The notes beneath the pieces are model-generated. The model saw only the letters and a list, made by a program, of their open reading frames with translations. It searched no databases and had not been told where the DNA came from. A stretch of DNA of 64,000 nt from Balaenoptera acutorostrata (Eukaryota > Chordata > Mammalia > Artiodactyla > Balaenopteridae): contig NC_080067.1 of NCBI RefSeq assembly GCF_949987535.1, positions 58,710,405 through 58,774,404 of the forward strand. The letters run 5' to 3'. Position numbers and translations under genes: made by a program. Shown here in pieces: positions 35,044-46,514 of this stretch; positions within the stretch are counted from its first letter, which is position 1; each line of letters starts with the position of its first letter.

Positions 35044-36548
35044 GTGTTTTACATCATTTGATGAATTGCACTGAGTCCAATAATGAAAATCTGTGATTGT
35101 ATTTCTCTGTTGCCCTTCTGTCAGAGAGTTCAAAGCCTAATTTGATATATGGTCTTAGTAACTATGTTGGCGTACTTGTACTTTTCTTTTCTTTAGTCCT
35201 TATTTTCTATACATAACAAAAAATATATATGTATACATATATTTGTGTGTGCATCTTTGTATATAAAGGTATATGTATATAACCTTTAATATACCTTTCA
35301 ATTGCATGCATATGCATACCATACATGCGTATAGTTTCTGATTTATAGCTTCTGAGTGCTCTGATTGTTTGTGTTATTTTTAATACCCTTAGAAATCGTG
35401 TATATCTTTTGTTTTGAGTACATTATGTTCTTAGTGAAAATAGGCTAGAGGGACAGAGGAAAAGAATAGCAGAGAGAAAGAAATACACCATCCCCAAACA
35501 CCTTCAGACACAAACACAGACACATACATGTGTGCACACACACACACACATACAGACACACACACAGGTGGTTGAGTGGAGTATAAACTAGTTCAGTTTT
35601 TCTCAAGTGACAGAGTAAGTTCATGTGAGAGCTGAAGATGAGACCTAGGGCACCTATTTCTTATACATTTTTTGGCATAAATAGGACATTGTTTTAGATT
35701 GAATATTAACAACGTTTTATTCCTCGCAATCTTATATACAAAAAGTATTTCTTGCACATTTTCTGAGAATTAGAGACACATTATAAAGCACATAGATGTA
35801 GGAAATTTATAAATCCTCTACGATAAAGCTGATCGTTTCAATGTAAGCAGCCAGTCAATAATAATAGCTACAATACCAAGCATTTTTAAACTTTTTTTTG
35901 TTCATCCAGTGCAATGAACTGAACCTTCTGATGGGGGTGGAATATGGTCCAGGGATTGGTGGGGGGGAAATATAACATTAATGCAAAGGTACCTTCTACT
36001 GATAAGGACCTGTTTTTGTATGTATCCTTGTCTTTGAAATTGCTGTGAGGGATTTTGAATGGCTACAGTATTGTTTCTTAAACAATATTCTTTAAGGTGT
36101 TCCATGAAAAAGGTGATCAAATAAGTGTACAAAACACTGTATACCTGTTTGTCTCTTGGAAATTCATGGCTTGTGTAAGCATAATAAAGACTCTTTAAAG
36201 AGTAAAAATCAGCTTTGAAGGTGTGGAATTTCTCTTAAGAAGCTTGTTTTCCTTTTCAGTACGATTATAACCACAAATGGGTAGTCATGGTCGTAGCAGC
36301 CAACTATTGCTGAAGTAAGAATTCATGTTATAGGACATATAGGTAGAGAGTCTTGGTTATTTATAGAGGAAATTAATGCCAAATATGGGAAGATATAAGC
36401 AGAAATGCCTTAACATACCAAGCTTAAATGAAGTTATGTTTTCCTTTTCAGATACAGCCATTGACTGATTATTTTATGCTGCCATATGAAAGTAGTTCCA
36501 TATATAAATAATTTATTGGGTTTAGCCTAACTCTTTTAAACAGGTAAT
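35044..36548. other. Unique noncoding DNA
   Basis: No gene recognised. A second CA tract lies at 35534-35566, interrupted by 'tacagaca'. Confidence 0.5.
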
Positions 36549-36563
36549 TACTGTAAGGCTTTT

Positions 36564-36873
36564 TAAAAAAAATACATATATTTATTTTTGGCTGTGTTGG
36601 GTCTTCGTTGCTGTGCATGGGCTTTCTCTAGTTGTGGCGAGTGGGGCTACTCTTCGTTGCAGTGCGCAGGCTTCTCATTGCGGTGATTTCTCTTGTTGTG
36701 GAGCACGGGCTTCAGTAGTTGTGGCTCGCGGGCTTCAGAGCGCCGGCTCAGTAGTTGTGGCACACGGGCTTAGTTGCTCTGCGGTATGTGGGATCTTCCT
36801 GGACCAGGGATCGAACCTGTGTCCCCTGCATTGGCAGGCAGATTCTTAACCACTGCACCACCAGGAAAGTCCC
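36564..36873 (-). mobile_element. CHR-family SINE with 15-bp target-site duplication
   Basis: The minus strand starts gggactttcctggtggtgca and ends at the T/A tail near 36564-36590. The repeat tactgtaaggctttt at 36549-36563 and 36874-36888 is the target duplication. The body is shorter than that of the other copies. Confidence 0.94.
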
Positions 36874-37286
36874 TACTGTAAGGCTTTTGATGCAGTAATT
36901 TCCTGCCGGTGATATTTCCTGGATAGGTATGATGTAAAAGTAAGAAAGATCATTTCTTCATGCAAATAACTTTATTTTTTTGACTATAAATGTAATTTAT
37001 ATTGGAACAAGTGCCATTACAATGTGAAATCAAAACTATATATATATATATATCTATATATCATTATGTTGGACTGCTATTAATATATATTAAACATAAA
37101 AGCAAAGAGAACATGAACTTGTTTTCTGAATTTTCCAGTATGAATATATTGCATGTTCCTAAATTTTGTTTCCAATTTAAGTTGAAATCTACTTCATATT
37201 CTTACTATATGTATTTGAAAGATAGATAGAAAAGAGCTCACAGACTAAATTCTTAAAGGATGGGGGTCAATAGCAGACTCATTTTT

Positions 37287-37531
37287 TAAAATTTAAAAAA
37301 AACTTTTATTTTATAATGGAGTATAGTTGATTAACAATGATATGTTAATTACAGGTGTACAGCAAAGGGATTCAGTTATACCCCTACAAGTTTCCATTCT
37401 TTTTCAACTTCTTTTCCCATTTAAGTTATTACAGAATATTGAGTCGAGTTCCCTGTGCTATACAGTAGGCCCTTGTTGGTTATCTATTTTAAATATGGTA
37501 GTGTGTACCTGTCAATCCCAAATTCCCAATC
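37287..37531 (-). mobile_element. Very short L1 3'-end insertion
   Basis: About 245 bp of L1 3' UTR in reverse ('ataatggagtatagttgattaacaatgatatgttaattacaggtgtacagcaaaggg...ctatacagtaggcccttgttgg...gtcaatcccaaattcccaat') is flanked by a 12-bp repeat with one mismatch: agactcattttt at 37275-37286 and aaactcattttt at 37532-37543. It carries no coding sequence. Confidence 0.88.
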
Positions 37532-37543
37532 AAACTCATTTTT

Positions 37544-37871
37544 GTATTCCCAGAGTTCTCCTCCTCAGAACCATTCTCCTCTCTGCCCTGCACTCTGCCC
37601 TGGAATGTGCATCTCAATGGGCTGAATCATTCAAACTCACTAGCCTTCTAATTCTATTGGGTTCAGCCAGCGGGAGGCACATGCAAGAGTTTGGTGTGTG
37701 GGAAAAGTGAGAGTTCAGGATATTTATCCCTAACCTCCATGGGGCTGTTTGACAGATAGGAGCAAACTCATCTACCTGTGGCCACATTTCCTGTCATGTG
37801 GCTCTTTTTCAACAGCTTCCCACTCTTACTAGGTTCCAGTAACACTGCCCACTCTCCTTGACCCCTTTAAG
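37544..37871. other. Unidentified GC-richer segment
   Basis: The blocks 'gggttcagccagcgggaggcacatgcaagag', 'ggatatttatccctaacctcc' and 'taggttccagtaacactgcccactctccttgacccctttaagactcagggg' recall a common ancient mammalian interspersed repeat that I cannot name with certainty. It continues after the L1 at 38497 ('gtgtgcttcactgtggatttccttaacttgccc'). It may carry chance open frames. Confidence 0.35.
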
Positions 37872-37883
37872 ACTCAGGGGCTT

Positions 37884-38484
37884 ACTTATGGCTGAGTAAT
37901 ATCCCATTGTGTATATATACCACATCTTCTTTATCCATTCATCTGCCAATGGACATTTAGGTTGCATCCACACAATGGAATATTACTCAGCCATAAAAAA
38001 GAATGAAATAATGCCATTTGCAGCAATATGGATGGACCTAGAGATTATCATACTAAATGAAGTAAGCCAAAGAAAGACAAATAGCATATGATATCACTTA
38101 TATGTGGAATCTAAAAAAAAAAAAAGATACAAATGAACTTATATACAAAACAGAAATAGACCTACAGACATAGAAAGCAAACTTATAGTTATTAAAGGAG
38201 AAAGGGGGGAGGAATAAATTAGGAGTTTGGGATTAACATATACACACTACTATATATAAAATAGATAACCAACAAGGACCTACTGTATAGCACAGGGAAC
38301 TATACTCAATATTTTGTAAAAACCTGTAAGGGAAAGGAATCTGAAAAAGAGCAGATATATATTGATATATATGTATAACTGAATCACTTTGCTGTACACC
38401 TGAAACTAACACAACACTGTAAATCAATTATATTGATACTTCAATTAAAAAAAATAAAGTTACTTTATATATTAAAAACAAAGC
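37884..38484 (+). mobile_element. L1 insertion with 5' inversion (twin priming)
   Basis: The 5' part (37884-37967) is L1 ORF2 end read in reverse ('tatggctgagtaatatcccattgtg...ggacatttaggttgcatcc'). The rest (37968-38484) is the same region read forward ('aatggaatattactcagccataaaaaagaatgaaat...') through the 3' UTR to the tail. The two parts meet head to head and overlap in L1 position. A 12-bp repeat with one mismatch brackets it all: actcaggggctt at 37872-37883 and acccaggggctt at 38485-38496. This structure is the known product of twin priming during L1 integration. Confidence 0.88.
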
Positions 38485-38496
38485 ACCCAGGGGCTT

Positions 38497-40162
38497 CCTA
38501 TTGTCATCAGTCCTTGTGTGCTTCACTGTGGATTTCCTTAACTTGCCCTTGTCTCTCTTTAGCGTGTCCTCTGTATACTTCTGGGATTCTGCTTGTAACA
38601 GTTTGTATTCAGTTTATATCCTTTGGGACAGGATTTTGAAATGAATGTTAAGAATCTGAATATACAGAATATAATAAACATTTTCATTTTAAAATTGATA
38701 GAATGCCTGCCATATGTTGTGGGCCATTAGAAATGTAATATGTAGCTACTTTTCTAGAATATTTCTAATTTTATATTTGAATAGATATTTATAATAGAAA
38801 AATGTGTTTTTATTATTTTTGAAAAGATTAATAGAAAGTTTATTTAAATGATCGCATTTGTGAATTTAGTTAACCTATTAGTCAGATGCCTGAAATTCCT
38901 CAATGTTTTTCACTATCCTTTTTGACTGACAAAATACAATTTTCACTGAATAAGGTTAACTTATTCAGTGTTAATATATGCATTAAGTTTTTCTTTTCTT
39001 ACAGAATTTTAAGATACTTTATGATTGGTAATTTTTTACATTGGAAAGTTGTTATTATTTATAGTCATTAGATACAGAAAGTTGTCACCAAGATACAAAA
39101 TGATTTGTTCAAAATCATAATATTTGTTAAAAATTTGTAGATTGGTTCTCAATATTAGTTTGGAAGAATCTTTATTCCTATGTTAACAATATGCTGCAAC
39201 TCTGAGGATGTGAAAGAATGACTGATCAAAAATGTCATATATAATTTTAAAAGTTAATTATTGGACATTTTTTATTCTTTCTGCCTTCATCATGAGAAAT
39301 TCATCTGAAGTGAATAGTCATTTCCCTCTACACAGTTCTATTAAGAAGAAAACACATTGTACTTTTTTTAATAAACAAGAGAAACATAATTTTTTGCCTT
39401 ATACTTAAGGCTAAGAAAGTATATTCATTTTGGGGGCAAGGGCAATAATATTCTGTGCTAAATAAAAAGCCATTGACTGAGAGACCTTTTTGAAAATAAA
39501 ATTAATTTATCTTAAAAGAAATATTATGTTTGAGCCTGCAATTTCTTTTGAGTTATTAATAAGAGAGCGTTATTTAGAATTGTCAGGAAAATCAATATTA
39601 TGTACCGGGTAAACACTTATGTACTAGGTAAAACTGGTGTATCAATATTGATGGTTATTTGATGGGGAAAAGTATAGCCTTTACATGAATAGGGGTCTTA
39701 GTCTCAATTAAGCATGCTTAAATGAAAAGATTAAGCTTCATTAAGATATTTGGCACCTAAATTGCTCATTTGTTTGTAGTTGAAACTTACCTATAATTAT
39801 TTTCTGGGGAAAGTCTTTGTCTTGTCCACAGTTATTTCCTCAGATGGCATCTACTCAGGATGGGTATAGATTCAAAATCTTTAATGTCAACCCCAAAGTC
39901 CATTTACTTGATTTTTTTTATCAATAATGTAGAATATTATATTTCATTATTGGAAAATATTATAACTGAACTCATAATTGGCTAGCTTTTGTGAGGTTAT
40001 TTTTTTATAATTAATATTAAAGGAAAAGTATTTAAAGGATATGCAGTTTATCAGTTCTTCTGGATTATTGGTGCTGATTTCAATTTTTCCTTCTTTAGTG
40101 TTTATTATTTGCTTAATAAAGTTTACTCTATGTTAATAAAATCACAAAACATTTTCAATTAC
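38497..40162. other. AT-rich noncoding DNA
   Basis: The first ~100 bases probably continue the unidentified segment at 37544. Beyond that I recognise nothing. A perfect 10-bp stem (cactgaataa 38944-38953, ttattcagtg 38961-38970) lies here. Confidence 0.5.
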
Positions 40163-40555
40163 ATTTTTTCCAGCTTTATTGAGATATAATTGACATACTG
40201 CACTGTGTAAGTTTAAGGTGCACAGCATAATAATTTGACTTACATACATTATGAAATGATGACCACAATAAGTTTAGTGAACATCCATCATCTCATATAG
40301 ATGCAGATTTAAAGAAATAGAAAAAAAAGTTTTTCCTTGTTGTGAGAACCCTTAAGATTTACTCTGTTAACAACTTTTACATGTACATTCAGCAGTGTTA
40401 ATTTATTTATCATGTTGTACATTACACCCCTAGTACTTATTTACCTTATAACTGGAAGTTTGTACCTTTTGATCACCTTCATCCATTTTCCCCTCCCCCA
40501 CCCCCACCTCTGGTAACCGCAAATATGATATCTTTTTCTAAGAGGTTATTTGTTT
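40163..40555 (-). repeat. Old L1 3' end (A)
   Basis: The sequence 'ccagctttattgagatataattgacatactgcactgtgtaagtttaaggtgcacagc', 'aacttttacatgtac' and 'aactggaagtttgtaccttttgatcacc...ctctggtaaccgcaaatatga' is the reverse complement of an L1 3' UTR older than the L1 at 40595. It ends before the ORF2 region. Confidence 0.8.
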
Positions 40556-40594
40556 GCTTGTTCCTAGTATACAACATAGTGATTCAATATTTCT
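40556..40594 (-). repeat. Old L1 (B), left piece
   Basis: The block 'cttgttcctagtatacaacatagtgattcaatatttct' starts a second 3' UTR-like unit in the same direction. It is cut by the younger L1 and resumes at 46515. Confidence 0.7.
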
Positions 40595-40799
40595 TTTGTT
40601 TGTTTGTTTGTTTTAAACCTTTATATAGGTTTATTTTTTATTTACATATTTTTTAATACAGCAGGTTCCTATTGGTCATCAATTTTATACACATCAGTGT
40701 ATACATGTCAATCCCAATCTTCCAATTCATCCCCCCCCACCCCCCTGCGGCTTTCCCCCCTTGGTGTCCATATGTTTGTTCTCTACATCTGTGTCTCAA

Positions 40800-43700
40800 T
40801 TTCTGCCCTGAAAACTGGTTCATCTGTACCATTTTTCTAGGTTCCACATATATGCATTAATATACGATATTTGTTTTTCTTTTTCTGACTTACTTCACTC
40901 TGTATGACAGTCTCTAGATCCATCCACGTCTCAAAAAATGACCCAATTTCGTTCCTTTTTATGGATGAGTAATATTCCATTGTATATATGTACCACTTCT
41001 TCTTTATCCATTCATCTGTCGATGGGCATTTAGGTTGCTTCCATGACCTGGCTATTGTAAATAGTGCTCCAATGAACATTGGGGTGCATGTGTCTTTTTG
41101 AATTGTGGTTTTCTCTGGGTATATGCCCAGTAGTGGGATTGCGGGATCATATGGTAATTCTATTTTTAGTTTTTTAAGGAACCTCCATACTCTTCTCCAT
41201 AGTGGCTGTATCAGTTTACATTCCCATCAACAGTGCAAGAGGGTTCCCTTTTCTCCACACCCTCTCCAGCATTTGTTGTTTGTAGATTTTCTGATGAAGC
41301 CCATTCTAACTGGTGTGAGGTGATACCTCATTGTAGTTTTGATTTGCATTTCTCTAATAATTAGTGATGTTGAGCAGCTTTTCATGTGCTTCTTGGCCAT
41401 CTGTATGTCTTCTTTGGAGAAATGTCTATTTAGGTTTTCTGCCCATTTTTGGATTGGGTTGTTTTTTTTTAATACTGAGCTGCATGAGCTGTTTATATAT
41501 TTTGGAGATTAATCCTTTGTCCGTTAATTTGTTTGCAAATATTTTCTCCCATTCTGAGGGTTGTCTTTTCGTCTTGTTTATGGTTTCCTTTGCTGTGCAA
41601 AAGCTTTGAAGTTTCATTAGGACCCATTTGTTTATTTTTGTTTTTATTTCCATTACTCTAAGAGGTGGATCAAAAAAGATCTTGCTGTGATTTATGACAA
41701 AGAGTGTTCTTCCTATGTTTTCCTCTAACAGTTTTGTAGTGTCCGGTCTTACATTTAGGTGTCGAATCCATTTTGAGTTTATTTTTGTGTCTGGTGTTAG
41801 GGAGTGTTCTAATTTCATTCTTTTACATATAGATGTCCAGTTTTCCCAGAACCACTTATTGAAGAGACTGTCTTTTCTCCATTGTATATCGTTGCCTCCT
41901 TTGTCATAGATTAGTTGACCATAGGTGCATGGGTTTACCTCTGGGCTGTCTATCTTGTTCCATTGATCTATGTTTCTGTTTTTGTGCCAGTACCATATTA
42001 TCTTGATGACTGTAGCTTTGTAGTATATTCTGAAGTCAGGGAGTTTGATTCCTCCAGCTCTGTTTTTTCCCTCAAGACTGCTTTGGCCATTCGGGGTCTT
42101 TTGTGTCTCCATACAAATTTTAAGATTTTTGTTCTAGTTCCGTAAAAAATGCCACTGGTAATTTGTTCGGAAATGCATTGGATCTGTAGATTGCTTTGGG
42201 TAGTATAGTCATTTTCACAATATTGATTCTTCCAATCCAAGAACATGGTATATCTCTCCATCTGTTGATATCATCTTTAATTTCTTTCATCAGTGTCTTA
42301 TAGTTTTCTGCCTACAGGTCTTTGGTCTCCCTAGGTAGGTTTATTCCTAGGTATTTTATTCTTTTTGTTGCACTGGTAAATGGGAGTGTTTCCTTAATTT
42401 CTCTGTCAGATATTTCATCATTAGTGTATACGAATGCAAGAGATTTCTGTGCATTAATTTTGTATCCTGCAACTTTACCAAATTCATTGATTAGCTCTCG
42501 TAGTTTTCTGGTGGCATCTTTAGGATTCTCTATGTATAGTATCCTGTCATCTGCAAACAGTGACAGTTTTACTTCTTCTTTTCCAATTTGTATTCCTTTT
42601 ATTTCTTTTTCTTCTCTGATTGCTGAGGCTAGGACTTCCAAAACTATGTTGAATAACAGTTTTGAGAGTGGACATCCTTGTCTTGTTCCTGATCTTAGAG
42701 GAAATACTTTCAGTTTTTCACCATTGAGAATGATGTTTGCTATGGGTTTGTCGTATATGGCCTTTATCATGTTGAGGTAGGTTCCCTCTATGCCCACTTT
42801 CTGGAGAGTTTTTATCATAAATGGGTTTTGAATTTTGTCAAAAGATTTTTCTGCATCTATTGAGATGATCATATGGTTTTTATTCCTCAATTTGTTAATA
42901 TGGTGTACCACATTGATTCAATTGTGTATACTGAAGAATCCTTGCATCCCTGGGATAAATCCCAATTGATCATGGTGTATGATCCTTTTAATGTGTTGTT
43001 GGATTCTGTTTGCTAGTATTTTGTTGAGGAATTTTGCATCTATATTCATCAGTGATATTGGTCTGTAATTTTCTTTTTTTGTAGTATCTTTGTCTGGTTT
43101 TGGTATCAGGGTGATGGTGGTGTCATAGAATGAGTTTGGGAGTGTTCCTTCCTCCACATTTTTTTGGAAGAGTTTGAGAAGGATGGGTGTTAGCTCTTCT
43201 CTAAATGTTTGATAGAATTCACCTGTGAAGCCATCTGGTCCTGGACTTTTGTTTGTTGGAAGATTTTTAATCACAGTTTCAATTTCATTACTTGTGATTG
43301 GTCTGTTCATATTTTCTATTTCTTCCTAGTTCATTCTTGGAAGGTTATACCTTTCTAAGAATTTGTCCATTTCTTCCAGGTTGTCCATTTCATTGACATA
43401 TAGTTGTTTGTAGTAATCTCTTATAATCCTTTGCATTTCTGCAGTGTCAGTTGTGATTTCTCCTTTTTCATTTCTAATTTTATTGAATTGAGTCCTCCCC
43501 CTTTTTTTCGTGGTGAGTCTGGCTAATGGTTTATCAATTTGTCTATCTTCTCAAAGAACCAGCTTTTAGTTTTATTGATCTTTGCTACTGTTTTCTTTGT
43601 TTCAATTTCATTTATTTCTGCTCTGATCTTTATGATTTCTTTCCTTCTGCTAACTTTGGGTTTTCTTTGTTCCTCTTCCTCTAGTTCCTTTAAGTGTAAG

Positions 43701-44629
43701 GTTAGATTATTTATTTGAGTTTTCTCTTGTTTCTTGAGGTAGGCTTTTATAGCTATAAACTTCCCTCTTAGAACTGCTTTTGCTGCATCCCATAGGTTTT
43801 AGATTGTTGTGTTTTCATTGTCATTTGTCTCTAGGTATTTTTTAATTTCTTCAGTGATCTCTTTGTTATTTAGTAACGTAGTGTTTAGCCTCCATGTGTT
43901 TGTGTTTTTTTACGGTTTTTCCCGTGTAATTGATTTCTAATCTCATAGAGTTGTTGTCAGAAAATGTGCTTGATATGATTTCAATTTTCTTAAATTTACT
44001 GAGGCTTGATTTGTGACCAAGATGTGATCTATCCTGGAGAATGTTCCGAGTGCACTAGAGAAGAAAGTGTAATCTGCTGTTTTTGTGTGGAATGTCCTAT
44101 AAATATCAATTAAATCTATCTGGTTTATTGTGTCATTTAAAGCTTGTGTTTCCTTATTAATTTTCTGTTCGGATGATCTGTCCATTGGTGTAAGTGAGGT
44201 GTTAAAGTCCCCCAGTATTATTGTGTTACTGTTGGTTTCCTCTTTTATAGCTGTTAGCAGTTGCCTTATGTATTGAGGTGCTCCTATGTTGGGTGCATAT
44301 ATATTTATAATTGTTATATCTTCTTCTTGGATTGATCCCTTGATCATTATGTAGTGTCCTTCCTTGTCTCTTGTAACATCCTTTATTGTAAAGTCTATTT
44401 TATCTGATGAGTATTGCTACTCCAGCTTTCTTTTGATTTCAATGGAATATCTTTTTCCATCCCCTCACTTTCAGTCTTATGTGTCCCTAAGTCTGAAGTG
44501 GGTCTCTTGTAGACAGCATATATATGGGTCTTGTTTTTGTATCCATTCAGCAAGCCTGTGTCTTTTGGTTGGAGCATTTAATCCTTTCACATTTAAGGTA
44601 ATTATCAATATGTATGTTCCTATAACCAT
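40800..44629 (-). pseudogene. L1 ORF2 (endonuclease and reverse transcriptase), broken
   Basis: ORF2p nicks target DNA and copies L1 RNA at the nick. The frame opens at an ATG at 44629 with an endonuclease start (TLNVKGLNAP). The conserved catalytic-region QETHF follows before a one-base deletion leads to TAA at 44479-44477. Endonuclease sequence continues in other frames (44347-43943, with IINIYAPN, LGDFN and RIDHIL). The reverse transcriptase lies in 43310-42312, with the [16 protein letters not shown] motif and the catalytic FADD at 42557-42546. An in-frame TGA at 42920-42918 interrupts it. The C-terminal part (42112-41426 and 41079-40837) keeps LPDFRIYYKATVIKIIWYW and the PKCPSTDEWIKK block. 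Total span of about 3.83 kb equals a full ORF2, so loss was by small lesions, not deletion. Confidence 0.93.
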
Positions 44630-44687
44630 TTTCTTAATTGTTTTGGGTTTGGTTTTGTAGGTCCTTTTCTTCTGTTGTGTTTCCCAC

Positions 44688-45631
44688 TTAGAGAAGTTCC
44701 TTTAGCATTTGTTGTAGATATGGTCTGGTGGTGCTGAATTCTCGTAGCTTTTGGTTGTCTGTAAAGCTTTTGATTTCTCCTTTGAATCTGAATGAGATCC
44801 TTGCCAGGTAGAGTAATGTTGGTTGTAGGTTTTTCCCTCTCATCACTTTATGTATGTCATGCCACTCCCTTCTGTCTTGTAGAGTTTCTGCTGAGAAATC
44901 TGCTGTTAACCTTATGGGAGTTCCCTTGTATGTTTTTTGTCGTTTTTCCCTTGCTGCTTTCAATAAGTTTTCTTTGCCTTTAATTTTTGCCAACTTCATT
45001 ACTATGTGTCTTGGCGTGTTTCTCTTTGGGTTTATCCTGTATGGAACACTCTGCACTTCCTGGACTTGGGTGCCTATTTCCTTTCCCACGTTAGGGAAGT
45101 TTTTGACTATAATCTCTTCAAATATTTTCCCGGGTCCTTTCTCTCTCTCTTCTCCTTCTGGGACCCCTATAATGTGAATGTTGTTGCGTTTAATGTTGTC
45201 CCAGATGTCTCTTAGGCTGTCCTCATTTCTTTTCATTCTTTTTTCTTATTCTGTTCTGCAGCAGTGAATTCCACCATTCTGTCTTCCAGGTCACTTATCC
45301 GTTCTTCTGCCTCAGTTATTCTGCTATTGATTCCTTCTAGTGTAGTTTTCATTTCAGTTATTGTATTGTTCATCTCTGTTTTTTTGTTATTTAATTCTTC
45401 TAGGTCTTTGTTAAACATTTCTTGCATCTTCTCGTTCTTTGCCTCAATTTTTTTCCCGAAGTCCTGGATCGTCTTCACTATCATGATTCTGAATTCTTTT
45501 TCTGGAAGCTTGCCTATCTCCACTTCAGTTAGTTGTTTTTCTGGGGTTTTATCTTTTTTCTTCATTTGGTACCTAGCCCTCTGCCTTTTCATCTTGTCTA
45601 TATTTCTGTGAATGTGGTTTTTGTTCCACAA
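44688..45631 (-). pseudogene. L1 ORF1 (RNA-binding chaperone), one frameshift
   Basis: ORF1p coats L1 RNA as a trimer and acts as a nucleic-acid chaperone. The N-terminal 132 codons (45631-45233) are rich in E, K, I and L with heptad-like spacing (TEMNNTITEMKTTLEGI, ITEAEERISDLEDRM), as expected for the coiled coil. The next 182 codons (45236-44688) hold the RRM-like domain (RNNIHIIGVPEGEE) and the C-terminal domain (FSAETLQDRREWHDI). The two parts differ in frame because an A run near 45236-45245 appears one base short. Together they give about 314 codons, close to the usual L1 ORF1 length. No other stop is evident in either part. Confidence 0.93.
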
Positions 45632-46499
45632 TCTGCAGGATTGTAGTTCTTCTTGCTTCTGCTGTCTGTCCTCTGGTGGATGAGGCTTTCTAAGAGGCTT
45701 GTGCAGGTTCCCTATGAGAGGGACTGGTGGTGGGTAGAGCTGCGTTTTGCTGTGGTGGGCAGAGCTCAGTAAAACTTTAATCTGCTTGACTGCTGATGGG
45801 TGGGGCTGGGTTCCCTCCTTTTTGGTTGTTTGGCCTGTGGCAACCCAACAGTGGAGCCTACCTGGGCTCTTTGCTGGGGCTAATGGTAGAATCTGGGAGG
45901 GCTCACACCAAGGAGTACTTCTCAGAATTTCTGCTGCCAGTGTTCTTGTCCCTGCAGTGAGCCACAGCCACCCCCCGCCTCTGCAGGAGACCCTCCAACA
46001 AGAGCAGGTAGGTCTGGTTCAGTCTACCTTGGGTTCACTGCTCCTTCCCCTGGGTCCCGATGCGCACACTACTTTGTGTGTGCCCTCCAAGCGTGGAGTC
46101 TCTGTTTCCACCAGTCCTGTCAAAGTCCTGCAATCAAATCCCACTAGCCTTCAAAGTCTGATTCTCTAGGATTTCCTCCTCCCGTTGCTGGACCCCCAGG
46201 TTGGGATGCCTGACTTCGGGCTCAGAACCTTCACTCCAGTGGGTGGACTTCTGTGGTATAAGTGTTCTCCAGTTTGTGAGTCACCCACCCAGTAGTTATG
46301 GGATTTGATTTTAATGTGATTGAGCCCTTCCTACCGTCTCATTGTGGCTTCTCCTTTGTCTTTGGGCGTGGGGTATCTTTTTTGGTGAGTTCCAGTGTCT
46401 TCCTGTCGATGATTGTCCAGCAGCTAGTTGTGATTCTGGTGTTCTCACAAGAGGGAGTGAAAGCACGTCCTTCTACTCCACCGTCTTGGTTCAGCTATC
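45632..46499 (-). promoter_or_regulatory. L1 5' UTR with presumed internal promoter
   Basis: About 870 bp of GC-richer sequence precedes ORF1 on the minus strand and ends at the target duplication. In L1 elements this region holds the internal Pol II promoter. The beginning of the element on the minus strand is gatagctgaaccaagacggt, which resembles the 'caagatgg' start found in many mammalian L1s (also seen at 60843 in the other orientation). Promoter activity is inferred from position only. Confidence 0.7.
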
Positions 46500-46514
46500 T
46501 GATTCAATATTTCT

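Larger units (their letters stand above)
40595..46499 (-). mobile_element. Near-full-length L1 (5' UTR, ORF1, ORF2, 3' UTR), inactivated
   Basis: The insertion is about 5.9 kb and is bounded by a 15-bp repeat, tgattcaatatttct, at 40580-40594 and 46500-46514. Its 3' tail is a (tttg)n tract at 40595-40615. Reading on the minus strand, the order is a GC-rich 5' UTR (46499-45632), ORF1 (45631-44688), a short spacer, ORF2 (44629 to about 40800) and the 3' UTR. This is complete L1 architecture at normal length. Both reading frames carry disabling changes, so the copy cannot move by itself. The moderate number of lesions and the perfect target duplication suggest an age well below that of the L1 around it. 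Confidence 0.95.

Noticed and set aside
42322..42780. 152-codon plus-strand open frame
   Set aside because: It is the antisense shadow of the L1 reverse-transcriptase frame at 42312-42911.
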